From Arenibacter algicola (GTDB taxonomy: Bacteria > Bacteroidota > Bacteroidia > Flavobacteriales > Flavobacteriaceae): DNA of 64,000 nucleotides. The stretch covers positions 62,001 through 126,000 of the forward strand of contig NZ_JAHKPO010000024.1 of the NCBI RefSeq assembly GCF_018860365.1, in the 5' to 3' direction. Each line of letters begins with the position of its first letter. Position 1 is the stretch's first letter. Shown here piece after piece: positions 48,201 through 58,500 of this stretch. Under the pieces are notes generated by a model. The model searched no databases. It was not told where the DNA came from and saw only the letters and a list, made by a program, of their open reading frames with translations. Made by a program: the position numbers and the translations under genes.

Positions 48201-48469
48201 CCCTCATTAAGGTATAATCTATTTTTAACTTGGTTCCCGGAAAGAAAAACATCTGGCAGTCCATCCCCATTAATATCCCCAATAGCTACTCCACCTCCAT
48301 TGTAGAAATAGAGATAGTCGAGAATATTCAAGTCATCGGATTCCGTAACGGTATTCTGAAAGTCGATCCCCGTTTCGCTTGGCGATGGGTTCCTGAAAAT
48401 TTCACCTTCCTTGGGGCCACAGCCCAAGAGAACCACAGCGAATAAAACATATAAGCTACATCTACTCAT
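45221..48469 (-). CDS. FG-GAP/VCBS repeat lipoprotein with ASPIC/UnbV domain, copy 1
   Basis: A 1082-residue surface-type protein. ATG 48469 overlaps the upstream stop by 8 bases, supporting coupled translation, and starts a signal peptide with lipobox LLGC. Many calcium-loop repeats of the form DxNxDGxxD occur (GDINGDGLPDVFLSGN, ADFNQDGYPDIYVGN) over two beta-propeller halves. An ASPIC/UnbV domain lies at about 505-585 (YTVRGFQASSEPMVHFGFG). Such proteins often neighbour SusCD genes and may bind glycans or other ligands outside the cell; enzyme activity is not evident. Confidence 0.9.
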   Translation of the reverse strand: MSRCSLYVLFAVVLLGCGPKEGEIFRNPSPSETGIDFQNTVTESDDLNILDYLYFYNGGGVAIGDINGDGLPDVFLSGNQVKNRLYLNEGNLKFRDITDTAGIAGESSWNTGAIMGDINGDGLLDIYVCAVVGINGFNGHNELYINNGNNTFTESAAEFGLDFDTYSSSAALLDYDLDGDLDMYLLNHAVHTQESYGKAEVRQKRNVQSGDKLLRNDGGIFVDVSEEAGIYGGANGYGLGIAIADFNQDGYPDIYVGNDFHEDDYYYINNGNGTFSEQLRSYFGHTTKFSMGNDVADINHDGWPDLISLDMLPEDEKVLKSSEGDDLTQTQILRVARFGYHYQYSRNMLFVNQQNAPYSETAIQSGIAATDWSWSALFGDYDQDGEQDIFISNGIPKRPNDLDFIKFASDEQIKNKLNNTKLVDQQAINMMPSGVIHNYVFKGGEDMKYQDMSGKWTVKDTLISGATAMADLDNDGDLDVITNTLNSPAALYINKTDAKANYLKLRFNYTAKNKFGIGTKVFAYLNGKLQYKELYTVRGFQASSEPMVHFGFGKQEKIDSLKIVWPNRTFQVIKEVATNQTLVISPVNTKPFSYNTLTPTSKKMFQKVTGNLGINFEHEEDNYLDINRQKLIPYQISDRGPALAIGDLNGDGKKDLFFGGSKYIPSRIFLQGDTTYLEKRIDKIANDSIKEDITVLIADLNKDGMADLVIGSGGGDFYNTMPPLKDSYYLQNTTGFEPGVLPEYFENAAVIRESDFDNDGDLDLFIGNNAITNDFGNIPNSFLLRNDQGRFSIVENKELQKVGMVTDAAWSDFDNDGVLDLIVVGEWMSPKFFKNNKGQLKEVLPLDRPYNGLWECIIPFDIDKDGDLDYLLGNWGNNTKFKASDKYPMKMFYSDFDQNGSTETIVATEKNGRYYPLEGLDELSAQMVGLRKKFLTYKSFAGKPIEDILDENSLKNSNVLEVNTLESGYLENNDGKYSFVPFISELQVAPIRAFLEYDFDKDGNTEILAAGNYFGVKPYHGRLDSFSGALIKDKNDVILGNKLGLELELKSVRHMNMVDLNGKTYLLVTFNDDKAQVYDLSE

Positions 48470-51400
48470 CCAGTACAAAAACTTTTGGTTTGTTATCATT
48501 AATGGCAGCAATTATAAATCGTTTTCCATTGCTGTCCTGAAACCGTTCAATATGCTTCACTTCCTCTTTTATTAAAAACCCGCTTTCATCATAATTTTGC
48601 CATTCAAAGTCCAATTTTTCATTTCCCAAAAGTATACTTCCAAAATTGGCATCCAGGCGTGAATATTGAGGTTTGAATTCAAAATTATTACCTCCCATAA
48701 TAAGGTCCAAATAGCCATCGCCATTAACATCTGCACAGGTAATTCCACAGACGCAGGACAATTGCACGCGCCCTGGTAATTTTTTAATGGTAAATTGTCC
48801 TCCCCCTTCATTAATGGCAATTACAGATTCCTGTATGGTACCCTCCTTTACTATAGATTTATCAAAAGTTTCGCCAGAAAACAATTCCCCTATGGTTCTT
48901 TTGGCATATTCGGAAGCCTTAAGGTTTTGTTTTTTCAAGGCCACCATTTGGGTGGTCAGCTCTTTCTTTTGGTGAATAGGGTAGTCTTTTCCCTCAAAAT
49001 TTCGAGTCGTAATTTGTTCTATGGTCCCATTATTATCAAAATCATTGACCCATAATTTCATGGGATTTTCCTTGGAGCAGGAATAGGGCACATTGTTACC
49101 CTGATTTCCCAAAATCAAATCATAGTCGCCATCATTGTCCAAATCTTCTGCACTCACTACATTCCACCATCCGGTTAAACTATCCAATGCAGTATTCATC
49201 TTGGACAATCTCTTGCCCGAGTTTTTATAGATTACCGGCCTTCCCCAATCCGCCACCGTTATTAAATCTTTCTTCTGGTCACCATCCATATCTACCCAGA
49301 TAGCGTCCGTTACCATGCCTGCCTGTTTGGTATCGTAGGCAAGACGTTCCGTAGCATCCACGAAAGTGCCGTCTCCCTTATTTTCAAGGAATAAATGGTC
49401 TGGATCCAAACCATAATTCCCTACAACACTCCTAGACCCTATAAAGACGTCCATATCCCCGTCACTATCAAAGTCATGGGGCGCAATCACGGCAATATTT
49501 TTAAAGGTACTGGGCAAAATTTCAGATGAAGCCTCAAAAACTCCCTTGCCGTTATTAATGTAAAGCCTTGCCCTATAGAGTTTTTCATCCCCTACCTGAT
49601 TTCCGCCATTACCTACCATCAGGTCCATATCGCCATCACCATCTACATCCAAAAAAGCTGCGGCCGTATCCTCCAGCGACACATCCTTTTCAAAGGCCTT
49701 TTGAACGCTGGCCGTTAATTTTCCATTGCCATTATGAAGATAGAGTACCCCGGCCTGATTTGCCCCGCCTCCAATAAAAACATCCTCATTACCATCACCA
49801 TTAACGTCAGCCACAGCCAAGGCCGGTCCTTCTTGGGAGAGCATTTTAGAGATCAGTCCTTCGTAATCAAAGTCATTGTAATTATTCTCTTTGTGCTGCA
49901 ATAGCTTGGCATTGGCCAGCTCCTTAAGTAGAGGGTTAACATTGCTTTTATTATTGGGAACAAATATATCCTGGGCCTCAGAATTCTTAAGTGTCAGGAA
50001 TTGATTGGTTTTAATATTGCTAAATTTTTGGGTACGGTCGTCGGGCCAAATTACCTGCAGGGAATCAATGGAGGTATTCTTGCCCAGGCCAATGGTCATT
50101 ATATAGTCTACTGAGGATTGAAAACCTCTAGAAGGCATTAATTCCTGTACTATTACCTGATCGTCAAAAAAAAGTTTTACTGTGGCCCCAATGGCAAATT
50201 GGTTCCCATCCTTGCCTTCAAACTTTAATTTAAGATAATTATTTCCGGACTTTTTTTCACTGTGATTCTCATATACAAAAGCCTCCATATTTACATTATT
50301 GACCACAATATCCAGGTCCCCATCATTATCAAGGTCACCGTAAGCCGCTCCATTGGACATACTGGGCAATTCCAAGCCCCATTTTTTGGTTTCATTGGAA
50401 AACGTAATGTCCCCATTGTTCCTATACGCGTAGTTAGGTTGGGGAGCAATGGGCATTTTGGATATTATGGAATCTATGGATTGTTTCTCCCCAGTAAGTG
50501 CCATTTCCTGGATAATCTCGTTAGCAAAGAAGTCCACAAAATCCAGATCCGTAAGATCGTGGTTTATACCATTGGTTATGTAAATATCCTTTAAACCGTC
50601 ATTGTCCATATCGAACAAAAGTCCGGCCCAACTCCAATCGGTCTTGGCAACACCGCTGTAATAGGCCACCTCGGAAAACGAATTATTTCCGTTATTTAAT
50701 TGCAAGGTGTTTTGGATGTACTGCTGGTAAAAATCCTTGCTCTGCTTTAGTTTAAAAACGTTGTAGCCTTCAAACTCCATAACCGATTTCACCCTTTGGT
50801 CCCCTTCCGGTAGCATGTCCGTAATAAAGATATCCGCATAACCGTCATTGTTTATATCGGCCATATCTATTCCCATGGCAGATAAACTTAAATGAGAGGT
50901 CCATTCTTCAATTTCTTCTTTAAAAGTGCCATCTTTTTGATTGATATAGAGGTAATCCCTTTCATAAAAATCATTTGAAACATAGATATCCGGATACAAA
51001 TCCCCATTGATATCACTGACCATTACTCCAAGTCCAAAGCCTATTAAACTTCCATAAATACCAGCCTTTTCACTAACATCCACAAACTTGCCGTTGTCAT
51101 TTCTAAGAAGCATATCCCCCACACCTTTAAAGATATCCGGTACTCCTGCCCAATCTTGGGCCCTTACCTCGCGCTGTTCCGCATAACCCAGACTACTTAC
51201 GGGCACATTACTGTTATTTAAGATGTAGGCATCAAGATCACCGTCCTTATCGTAGTCAAAAAATGTGGCATGGGTAGAAAAACCGGTCTTGGCCAAATTA
51301 TATTCAGCTGCCTTCTCGGTAAAAGTAAGATCTCCATTATTTATGTAAAGGTCATTGTCATGGTTATTACCCTCCATGTTACCTGCATTACTTACATACA

Positions 51401-51818
51401 GATCCAACAAACCATCATTATTAATATCTACCATGGTTACTCCGGTAGACCAAGGTTTATTTCCCTGTACACCGGCTTTCTCGGAAATATCCTCAAATTG
51501 GAGATTACCTTTGTTCAAATAGAGTTTATTGGGAACCATATTCCCGGTAAGATAGATATCGGGCAGGCCATCGTTATTAATATCGCCAATCGCCACTCCC
51601 CCGCCATTGTAGAAATTTCTATACTTAAAAATATTAAAGTTTTTCTGGTTTACCACCTTGTTTACAAAGTCGATACCTGTTTTTTCCGAAGCTAATAAAG
51701 AGAATAAGGTATCCTCATTATGTTCGGCCTCTTTATCAACTTCTTTTTTTGGGGAACAAGACCCCAACAATAACACTCCCATTAAAATAAGGCTTCCCCT
51801 TATAATAAGATTCCCCAT
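48462..51818 (-). CDS. FG-GAP/VCBS repeat lipoprotein with ASPIC/UnbV domain, copy 2
   Basis: An 1118-residue paralogue of the next gene, with lipobox LGSC (Cys21). It has the same order: Ca-binding propeller repeats (GDINNDGLPDIYLTGN, VDINNDGLLDLYVSN), ASPIC/UnbV at about 560-630 (MPSRGFQSSVDYIMTIGLG) and a second propeller. The two start with the same core (ExTGIDFxN, then YNGGGVAIGDIN) and have near-equal length, so they come from an old tandem duplication. First gene of the minus-strand series down to about 43790 or further. Confidence 0.9.
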   Translation of the reverse strand: MGNLIIRGSLILMGVLLLGSCSPKKEVDKEAEHNEDTLFSLLASEKTGIDFVNKVVNQKNFNIFKYRNFYNGGGVAIGDINNDGLPDIYLTGNMVPNKLYLNKGNLQFEDISEKAGVQGNKPWSTGVTMVDINNDGLLDLYVSNAGNMEGNNHDNDLYINNGDLTFTEKAAEYNLAKTGFSTHATFFDYDKDGDLDAYILNNSNVPVSSLGYAEQREVRAQDWAGVPDIFKGVGDMLLRNDNGKFVDVSEKAGIYGSLIGFGLGVMVSDINGDLYPDIYVSNDFYERDYLYINQKDGTFKEEIEEWTSHLSLSAMGIDMADINNDGYADIFITDMLPEGDQRVKSVMEFEGYNVFKLKQSKDFYQQYIQNTLQLNNGNNSFSEVAYYSGVAKTDWSWAGLLFDMDNDGLKDIYITNGINHDLTDLDFVDFFANEIIQEMALTGEKQSIDSIISKMPIAPQPNYAYRNNGDITFSNETKKWGLELPSMSNGAAYGDLDNDGDLDIVVNNVNMEAFVYENHSEKKSGNNYLKLKFEGKDGNQFAIGATVKLFFDDQVIVQELMPSRGFQSSVDYIMTIGLGKNTSIDSLQVIWPDDRTQKFSNIKTNQFLTLKNSEAQDIFVPNNKSNVNPLLKELANAKLLQHKENNYNDFDYEGLISKMLSQEGPALAVADVNGDGNEDVFIGGGANQAGVLYLHNGNGKLTASVQKAFEKDVSLEDTAAAFLDVDGDGDMDLMVGNGGNQVGDEKLYRARLYINNGKGVFEASSEILPSTFKNIAVIAPHDFDSDGDMDVFIGSRSVVGNYGLDPDHLFLENKGDGTFVDATERLAYDTKQAGMVTDAIWVDMDGDQKKDLITVADWGRPVIYKNSGKRLSKMNTALDSLTGWWNVVSAEDLDNDGDYDLILGNQGNNVPYSCSKENPMKLWVNDFDNNGTIEQITTRNFEGKDYPIHQKKELTTQMVALKKQNLKASEYAKRTIGELFSGETFDKSIVKEGTIQESVIAINEGGGQFTIKKLPGRVQLSCVCGITCADVNGDGYLDLIMGGNNFEFKPQYSRLDANFGSILLGNEKLDFEWQNYDESGFLIKEEVKHIERFQDSNGKRFIIAAINDNKPKVFVLDE

Positions 51819-52229
51819 ATATCTTTGTGATTATTTTTCGAGACAGCTTTAAAATCCAATAAATGTATTTTACGCCTATTTACCATTTTTAATTATAATC
51901 CATTTTCCGATATTTTTTCCAGCCAGCTAGGAAAGGTAAATTCCATAAAACACATGGCCTTTTTGGACCTCCTTTTAAAAGATTTAAAATCGTTATAAAA
52001 GCTGGTTTCCAAAGGGAAAAAACCACCCTTTAAAAATTAAGGCCAAGATAACCAAAGTTCAATAAATTACAGGTGTAGGCACTGTTAATAATTGATATTT
52101 TTTTGCGCTTTACCGATAGAATTTTGATATGCCTGAAAATTGCATTTTGTGATAAAGTGAATATCCATGCCATATATTATAAATAATCCAATATATTTAG
52201 CCCAACAATCAATTAAACTCGATTTTATA
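51819..52229. other. Divergent spacer FG-GAP gene / symporter gene
   Basis: About 410 AT-rich bases. A weak hairpin AAAGGG/CCCTTT (52011-52016 and 52026-52031) is visible. TACATTTA on the minus strand (51867-51860) is one mismatch from a -7 box for the FG-GAP gene. There is no supported small gene; the short frame reaching back to 52167 is only an extension of the symporter frame. Confidence 0.35.
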
Positions 52230-53882
52230 ATGTTAGGAATTCTTTCTTTCGTAGGCTTTACCCTTTTAGTGGCCCTTATTGCCTACCTAGCTACCCGAAA
52301 AACTGATGAAAGTTCCTCTGACGGTTATTTCTTGGGGGGCAGAAGCCTTACCGCCGGAGTAATCGCAGGTTCTTTACTTTTAACAAATCTTTCCACAGAA
52401 CAAATTGTAGGCCTTAACGGAAGTGCCTATACCGATGGTCTATCGGTAATGGCCTGGGAGACCTTGGCGGCAATTGCCATGGTAGTTACGGCCGTTTTTT
52501 TATTACCAAGGTATTTAAAAGGAGGGCTTACCACCATTCCCCAGTTTTTGGCAAAAAGATTTGATGTAACCACAAAAACCATAACTTCAGGCCTCTTTTT
52601 AACAGGCTACGTAGTAGTTCTTTTACCCGTTATCCTATATTCCGGATCCGTGGCGATCAGTGGCATGTTCAATGTTCCCGAACTTTTGGGGGTTTCAGAT
52701 TCAACCGCCCTGGTATTGTGCATTTGGGGTATTGGAGTCATTGGGTCTATTTATGCGGTTTTTGGCGGACTTAAGGCTGTTGCTGTTTCGGATAGTATTA
52801 ATGCCGTTGGACTCATTATTGGTGGAATCTTAATCCCCATTTTTGGATTGATGGCCATAGGGGACGGAAATATGTTTACGGGTCTTGATAATTTAATTAC
52901 TTCGGATGCCGCACGATTTGACTCTACCGGTGAAGCCGGACAGGAAGTACCATTTTCAACGATTTTTACAGGTATGATGCTAGTGCAACTTTTTTATTGG
53001 GGCACCAACCAACAAATTATTCAAAGGGCCTTGGGAGCCAAAAATTTGGCCGAGGGCCAAAAAGGATTATTGTTGGCCTCTTTTCTAAAGATTCTGGGAC
53101 CCTTAATTTTGGTATTGCCCGGAATGATCGCCTACTATTATTTTGATGGCGGTTTGGCTTCAAGTGACCTTGCCTATCCAGAATTGGTACGTGCCGTATT
53201 GCCAAAACCTTTGGTCGGATTTTTTGCGGCTGTATTGTTCGGGGCCATTTTAAGTTCCTTTAACAGTGTGCTCAACAGTTCGGTAACCCTGTTCGGAATT
53301 GATATATACAAACAACATATAAATAAGGAAGCCCCTGAAAAAACAGTGGTTAAGTATGGAAAGATATTTGGAATATGTTTGGCCTTGGCCGCCATGTTCA
53401 TAGCTCCGATGATCGCCAATGCCGGAAGTTTGTTCAATTACCTACAGGAAATAAACGGTATATACAGTATTCCAATTTTCACCATTATTGTAGTAGGGTA
53501 TTTAACCAAAAGAGTCCCTGCCATTGCGGCCAAAATCGGCATCTTTTCCGGATCATTATTATATATTATAAGTCAGTTTATCCTCAAGGGCAAGTTTGTA
53601 GAAAATGCCTTGGAAGCAGCCAAGGCGTCGGGCATTACGGACCCTGCCGCATTGAAATTAGTAGAGGCAGATGCCTATCCACACTTTTTGCACATTATGG
53701 CCATATTGTTTATTGCCAATACAGCGATAATGCTTCTTATAGGAAAATTTTTCCCTAGAAAAGAAGCCTTTGAATTGGAATACACTAAACAAGTCTCTAT
53801 TGAACCCTATAAATATGTAAACCATGTAGGGATTGCTATATGCGTTATAGTAGTAGGGATCTATATTTATTTTGCCAAATAG
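52230..53882 (+). CDS. Sodium:solute symporter (SSS/SLC5 family), sugar-type
   Basis: A 550-residue inner-membrane transporter. ATG 52230 (MLGILSFVGFTLLVALIAYLA, given in part as evidence of TM1) fits family starts; an ATG 21 codons earlier adds a hydrophilic leader. About 14 TM helices, with GYFLGGRSLTAGVIAGSLLLTNLS and GLNGSAY typical of the SglT-like sugar branch. It would import a sugar with sodium. It converges on susD with a shared terminator, so it may supply the inner-membrane step for the alpha-glucan locus, but its specificity is inferred from position. Confidence 0.9.
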   Translation: MLGILSFVGFTLLVALIAYLATRKTDESSSDGYFLGGRSLTAGVIAGSLLLTNLSTEQIVGLNGSAYTDGLSVMAWETLAAIAMVVTAVFLLPRYLKGGLTTIPQFLAKRFDVTTKTITSGLFLTGYVVVLLPVILYSGSVAISGMFNVPELLGVSDSTALVLCIWGIGVIGSIYAVFGGLKAVAVSDSINAVGLIIGGILIPIFGLMAIGDGNMFTGLDNLITSDAARFDSTGEAGQEVPFSTIFTGMMLVQLFYWGTNQQIIQRALGAKNLAEGQKGLLLASFLKILGPLILVLPGMIAYYYFDGGLASSDLAYPELVRAVLPKPLVGFFAAVLFGAILSSFNSVLNSSVTLFGIDIYKQHINKEAPEKTVVKYGKIFGICLALAAMFIAPMIANAGSLFNYLQEINGIYSIPIFTIIVVGYLTKRVPAIAAKIGIFSGSLLYIISQFILKGKFVENALEAAKASGITDPAALKLVEADAYPHFLHIMAILFIANTAIMLLIGKFFPRKEAFELEYTKQVSIEPYKYVNHVGIAICVIVVGIYIYFAK

Positions 53883-53917
53883 TTATCCGGCAATAGAGCC
53901 AAACACCTTTACCACAT

Positions 53918-53953
53918 AAAAAGAGGGCTGTTCAAACGAACAGCCCTCTTTTT
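53918..53953. terminator. Bidirectional intrinsic terminator, 16-bp perfect stem
   Basis: 53918-53933 (A5 then GAGGGCTGTTC) pairs exactly with 53938-53953 around loop AAAC and ends in T5. It lies between the convergent symporter and susD stops and serves both. Confidence 0.93.
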
Positions 53954-53976
53954 CAATATACACCTAAAATAAATTT

Positions 53977-55533
53977 TTAGTATCCTGGGTTCTGAACCAA
54001 ATTAGGGTTGGAAAGCAATGCAGTTTCCGGAATGGGGAAAAGATTCAAATTGGGATCTCCACTTACCTCCTTTAAACCCCAAGGGGCGGTAAATTTATCA
54101 AATCGAACCAAATCGTTCCTTCTCCAAAATTCTATATATAGCTCCCTACCGCGTTCTGCCAATAATATATCCTCTGTAACACTGGGCAAATTAGGGGTGT
54201 TGGTCCTAGCTTGACGCAATTCATTGACCATTGAGGTTATATTCTCTCCCATACGCATCATGGCCTCGGCCTTCATCAAATGGGCATCGGAATATCTAAA
54301 CAGAATCTGGTGCTTTCTAAAAGAGTTTATTTCTCCCCCGTCATTCGGGTGATATTTAAGAATTCTGATACCATCGGCTTCTCCATTTCCTACCAAGGAA
54401 GTCAATTCCTTTTTCAGTATTAGATCTCCTCCCTGTCTATTTTTCAATTTAGTCCCGTCTTCATTGTACTGCTGATTGATCAAAAAGCCGTACCCAAGAC
54501 CTAAATTAACATTATTGGCATTGGAAGCATCCGGAACCCAACCTCTTCTTTCTTCTTGGCCATTGCCCACATAATTGCTATTGGGATCACCTTCAAAAGA
54601 ATCATAGAATTCGGCCAATGTTGAAAATCCGTTCCAGCCACCACCAGTATTATCCGGGGAGTTCATATTGTAATGCATACTATTCCATATCCTCGCCCCA
54701 ATATCGCTATTCAAATAGAAAATAGTCTCAATATCATCCGAGGATTCGAATATTTGAAAATACCCCGTTTCTATTCCAAAGCCCAAATCCGCTATATCAT
54801 CAACAGCATCTATTACTTTTTGCATATTGACATCTTCAACAGCACCCCCGTTATAGATATGGGAATTAAGGTATAATTTGGCTAAAAGAAAATTCGCTGC
54901 AGCCTTAGTAGCAGTTCCCGTATTGGCAGTACCTGGACTACCATCGGGCAAGCCCGGCAATGCTGCCAATAAATCAGACTCCACAAAGCTGAAAGCCTCA
55001 CTTCTGGTCAAGACCTTAGGATTAATTTCCGGACCTTCATCCACTTCCCTAAAAGGAACGGATCCAAAAAAGTCCATCAGAAAAAACATATTGAATGCCC
55101 TTAGATATTTGGCTTCCGCCAATACTGCAGCATCCGGATTACTTTCTATAATCTCTGAAGCCCTAAATACATTCTGATTTAAATTGTTCCAGGCATTTTT
55201 AATAAATAAATGCGCAGGGGTCCAAGTATGGGTATGCAGCTGTCTCCATATCCCATTATCGCCCCAGTCCGTTCCACGAGTTGGTATCAAAAGCTCATCC
55301 GTAGTAACTTCGGACATGGCGTACATGTTTTCTTGAGTTGCAAAATCGCCACCCACTTTGTTATAAAGGTCACTAAGTGAGGAGGCCGGATTGGCCACTG
55401 GTGTAAATCCGCCACTGGTCGCCTTAGTTATGATCGAATCCGTTTCTTCTATCTCCAGGTTGGTACAGGCAACAAGTCCTACCAGCACAAATATGGAGCC
55501 GAAAACGGGTTTCATATATTTTTGTATGTTCAT
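53977..55533 (-). CDS. SusD/RagB family glycan-binding lipoprotein
   Basis: A 518-residue outer-membrane lipoprotein (lipobox LVAC, Cys23). The helical TPR-like SusD fold is indicated by AEAKYLRAFNMFFLMDFFG (about 140-160) and the C-terminal ERGRELYIEFWRRNDLVRFD. It binds oligosaccharide on the surface and acts as the lid of the SusC channel. It follows susC by 10 bases, the normal pair arrangement. The associated GH65 and GH13 genes point to an alpha-glucan or maltooligosaccharide ligand. Confidence 0.94.
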   Translation of the reverse strand: MNIQKYMKPVFGSIFVLVGLVACTNLEIEETDSIITKATSGGFTPVANPASSLSDLYNKVGGDFATQENMYAMSEVTTDELLIPTRGTDWGDNGIWRQLHTHTWTPAHLFIKNAWNNLNQNVFRASEIIESNPDAAVLAEAKYLRAFNMFFLMDFFGSVPFREVDEGPEINPKVLTRSEAFSFVESDLLAALPGLPDGSPGTANTGTATKAAANFLLAKLYLNSHIYNGGAVEDVNMQKVIDAVDDIADLGFGIETGYFQIFESSDDIETIFYLNSDIGARIWNSMHYNMNSPDNTGGGWNGFSTLAEFYDSFEGDPNSNYVGNGQEERRGWVPDASNANNVNLGLGYGFLINQQYNEDGTKLKNRQGGDLILKKELTSLVGNGEADGIRILKYHPNDGGEINSFRKHQILFRYSDAHLMKAEAMMRMGENITSMVNELRQARTNTPNLPSVTEDILLAERGRELYIEFWRRNDLVRFDKFTAPWGLKEVSGDPNLNLFPIPETALLSNPNLVQNPGY

Positions 55534-55543
55534 AATGCTATGA

Positions 55544-58500
55544 TTAAAAAGTTACGTTAAATCCTAATGTGTATGTTCTTGGTCTTGGGAAGGCACTATA
55601 ATCGATACCCGCTATAGGTAGACCATTTAGTAGAGCGGCACTTGCCGGCGCCACACTAACCTCTGGATCAAGACCGGAATAATCAGTAATCACAAAAAGG
55701 TTCTGACCGGTAAGACTAAGTCTCATAGACTTGAACAAGCCATCCTTTAAGGGAACGTCATACGAAATAGAAGCTGTTTGCAGTCTCACAAAATCGCCTT
55801 TCTCCAAGAATCTAGTAGAAACCGAAGCTTCTGCAAATCTACCTTCCTGTCCTGCCAATTCCACCACATTCTGGGTTACATTATTACCACTACCAATGGC
55901 ACCTCCGGTAAAAAAGGCGTTGGCGGTATTGTTGTAAATATAGTTTCCAAATTGCCCATTAAAATACATGGATGCAGACCAGTTTTTATAACTGGCAGAG
56001 GTAGAGAAACCTCCTGTGAAATCCGGTAGGGCACTTTTACCCACGAACTGTTGGTTATCCACACCACCCTCATGCACAGGGTTCCCATTGGCATCGAAAC
56101 CTGTAAACTCCCTTAAATAAAAGGAATACAAAGGTTGTCCGGATGCCAAGCGTTGTGCGAAGGCGTTGGACAGACCAGCACCGCGAATGGTTCCCGCTGC
56201 AATCTCTCCGTCGAAATCCGTAATTTCATTTTTATTATAGGCCACGTTAAAACCAGCAGTCCAATCAAAATCATCTCCTTGTAAGATATCGTAATTTAGG
56301 GAGAATTCAGCTCCTTGGTTCAACACAACAGCATCCAAATTTTGGAAAAAAGTGGGCTGTGGGGAAGGCTGGGCCGCTTCTATATTAAGCAGTAAATCCC
56401 TAGTTTCCTTGCGATACACATCAACCGATCCGCTAAAACGATCATTGGCAAACCCAAAATCCAGACCTACGTTATATTGGGTAGTTTCCTCCCATTTTAG
56501 ATCAGGATTGGCAAATTCCACGGTTGTAATACCAGGAACGTTTACGTCTCCACCATCACTGATATTAGGATCACCATTAATCGTAGTGGAATATCGTTCC
56601 CTACGCGCAAAACGGCCATATCCCAAACCATCCTGGTTTCCTGTAATACCGTAGCTCAACCTAAGTTTTAAGGTAGACATTGCGTCCCCCATAAAATTTT
56701 CTTCATTGATCTTCCAAGCAAAAGCTGCGGAAGGGAAAATACCATATCGGTTATTTTCACCAAAACGTGAAGAACCATCAGCCCTGACCGTTGCAGTAAA
56801 CAAATACTTACTTGCTATACTATAATTGGCCCTGGCAAAAAAGGATTGTAACTCGTCCGTATTGTCGAAGGTATTTGTGAAAATAGATTTCACAGGAATA
56901 CTTACCTCTCCCAACTTATCAGTTTCCGGTGTTGGAAAAAGCCTATTCACAAAAAGATCGGCATCACCCCCGGTGGCATAACCATATTGCTGGTAAGAGC
57001 CTGTTATCATAGATTCTATCTTACTCGCGGCATCGGTTAAATTCCTGGCCATGGAGTTTAAATTGGTTGTGGAATAACCCCAACCTTCAACATTTCTACC
57101 TTCCGTGTTAAAATCCTGATAGGAGAAACCTCCTAGAACATCCAATACTGAATTATCGAACTCTTTTTTATATGACAAGGTCAATTCCAATAACCTATTC
57201 TCCAAATTAAGGTCATTTAAGGTACCTCTACCATTACCCCCGGCACCACGGCCTACATTAAAGGATTTACTGCCCAATTCAGCTTCACGCGTAGAATTGG
57301 ATTTATCGTAACCTACGGTAGCCTTGGCCGTTAAGTCTTCCACAATATCATATGAGGCTGAAAAATTGACCAGAAAACGATCGGTAAAGGTTAAACTTTG
57401 CCAGTTCTCCAACAAGTTCAATGGGTTGATCCTATCCCCTGGGTTGAAAGTGCTGTTGGCTGGCCAGGTAGGATTGGCGGAATAAGCTGCACCCAACATA
57501 TCCCCAGTAGACCCTGCACTACCACTTAATGGTGGTGCCTCGTCATTTACCCGTGAAAGTGTAGTTTGCAAATCCAACCTTAACTTATCCTCAAACAGCC
57601 TTTGGGAAAGGTTTATTCTTCCTGTGACCCTCTCCTGTGAGGATTTTGGGACTATCCCGAATTGTTTCCCGTAATTAAATGTAGCTCTTACGTTACCCGA
57701 TCCATAATTTTGGGAGTAGGCAAGGTTGTTATTGGTCGAAGATGAATTTCTGGTGACCAATGATTGCCAATCCGTATCATTCCCTAAATCGGTAGCAGTT
57801 CCACCAAAGGCAGAAACAGCAGATAGGAATTCGCTCCTATTCAATAAATCAAAATCATTGGCCGGTGATGAAAAGCTTAGATCGGAAGAAAACTCCCAGG
57901 TACCTCCCTGTGCACCGCCCTTACCACTCTTGGTAGTAATAATAACCACCCCGTTGGCACCTCTGGAACCATAAATGGCCGTTGATGAAGCATCCTTTAA
58001 GATACTCATGCTTTCAATATCATTTGGGTTCAAAAAGCTAAGTGGGTTTCTGGCCGAACTAGACCCTACACCTATATCCGTACCTTCAGAAGAACTACCT
58101 CCAGAAGGAAGCGGAACACCATCTACCACGAACAAGGGATCGTTATTGGATCTAACCGAAGAAGTACCCCTAATCCTGATGGCAACACCAGAACCTGGTT
58201 CACCACTTCCTTGGGAAATTTGAACCCCAGCGGTTTTACCCTGAATTAATTGTTCGGGAGATGAAATAACCCCTCCGTTAAAATCCTCGGAAGTTACTGC
58301 GGAAACCGCACCTGTGGCATCCTTGACAGTAGTAGTACCATAACCAATGATAACTACCTCGGCCAATGCCTGTGCATCTTCTTCCATCATTATATTAAGA
58401 GTGGTCTGGTTCCCTACTGCCACCTCCTGTGTTTTGTAACCGATATAGCTAAAAACAAGGGTGGAACTTGCATCCACATCACTAATGATAAAATTTCCAT

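Noticed and set aside
45221..51818. Nucleotide tandem repeats in the FG-GAP genes
   Set aside because: The repetition is at the protein motif level (DxNxDG loops); the DNA is diverged and shows no true tandem repeat.
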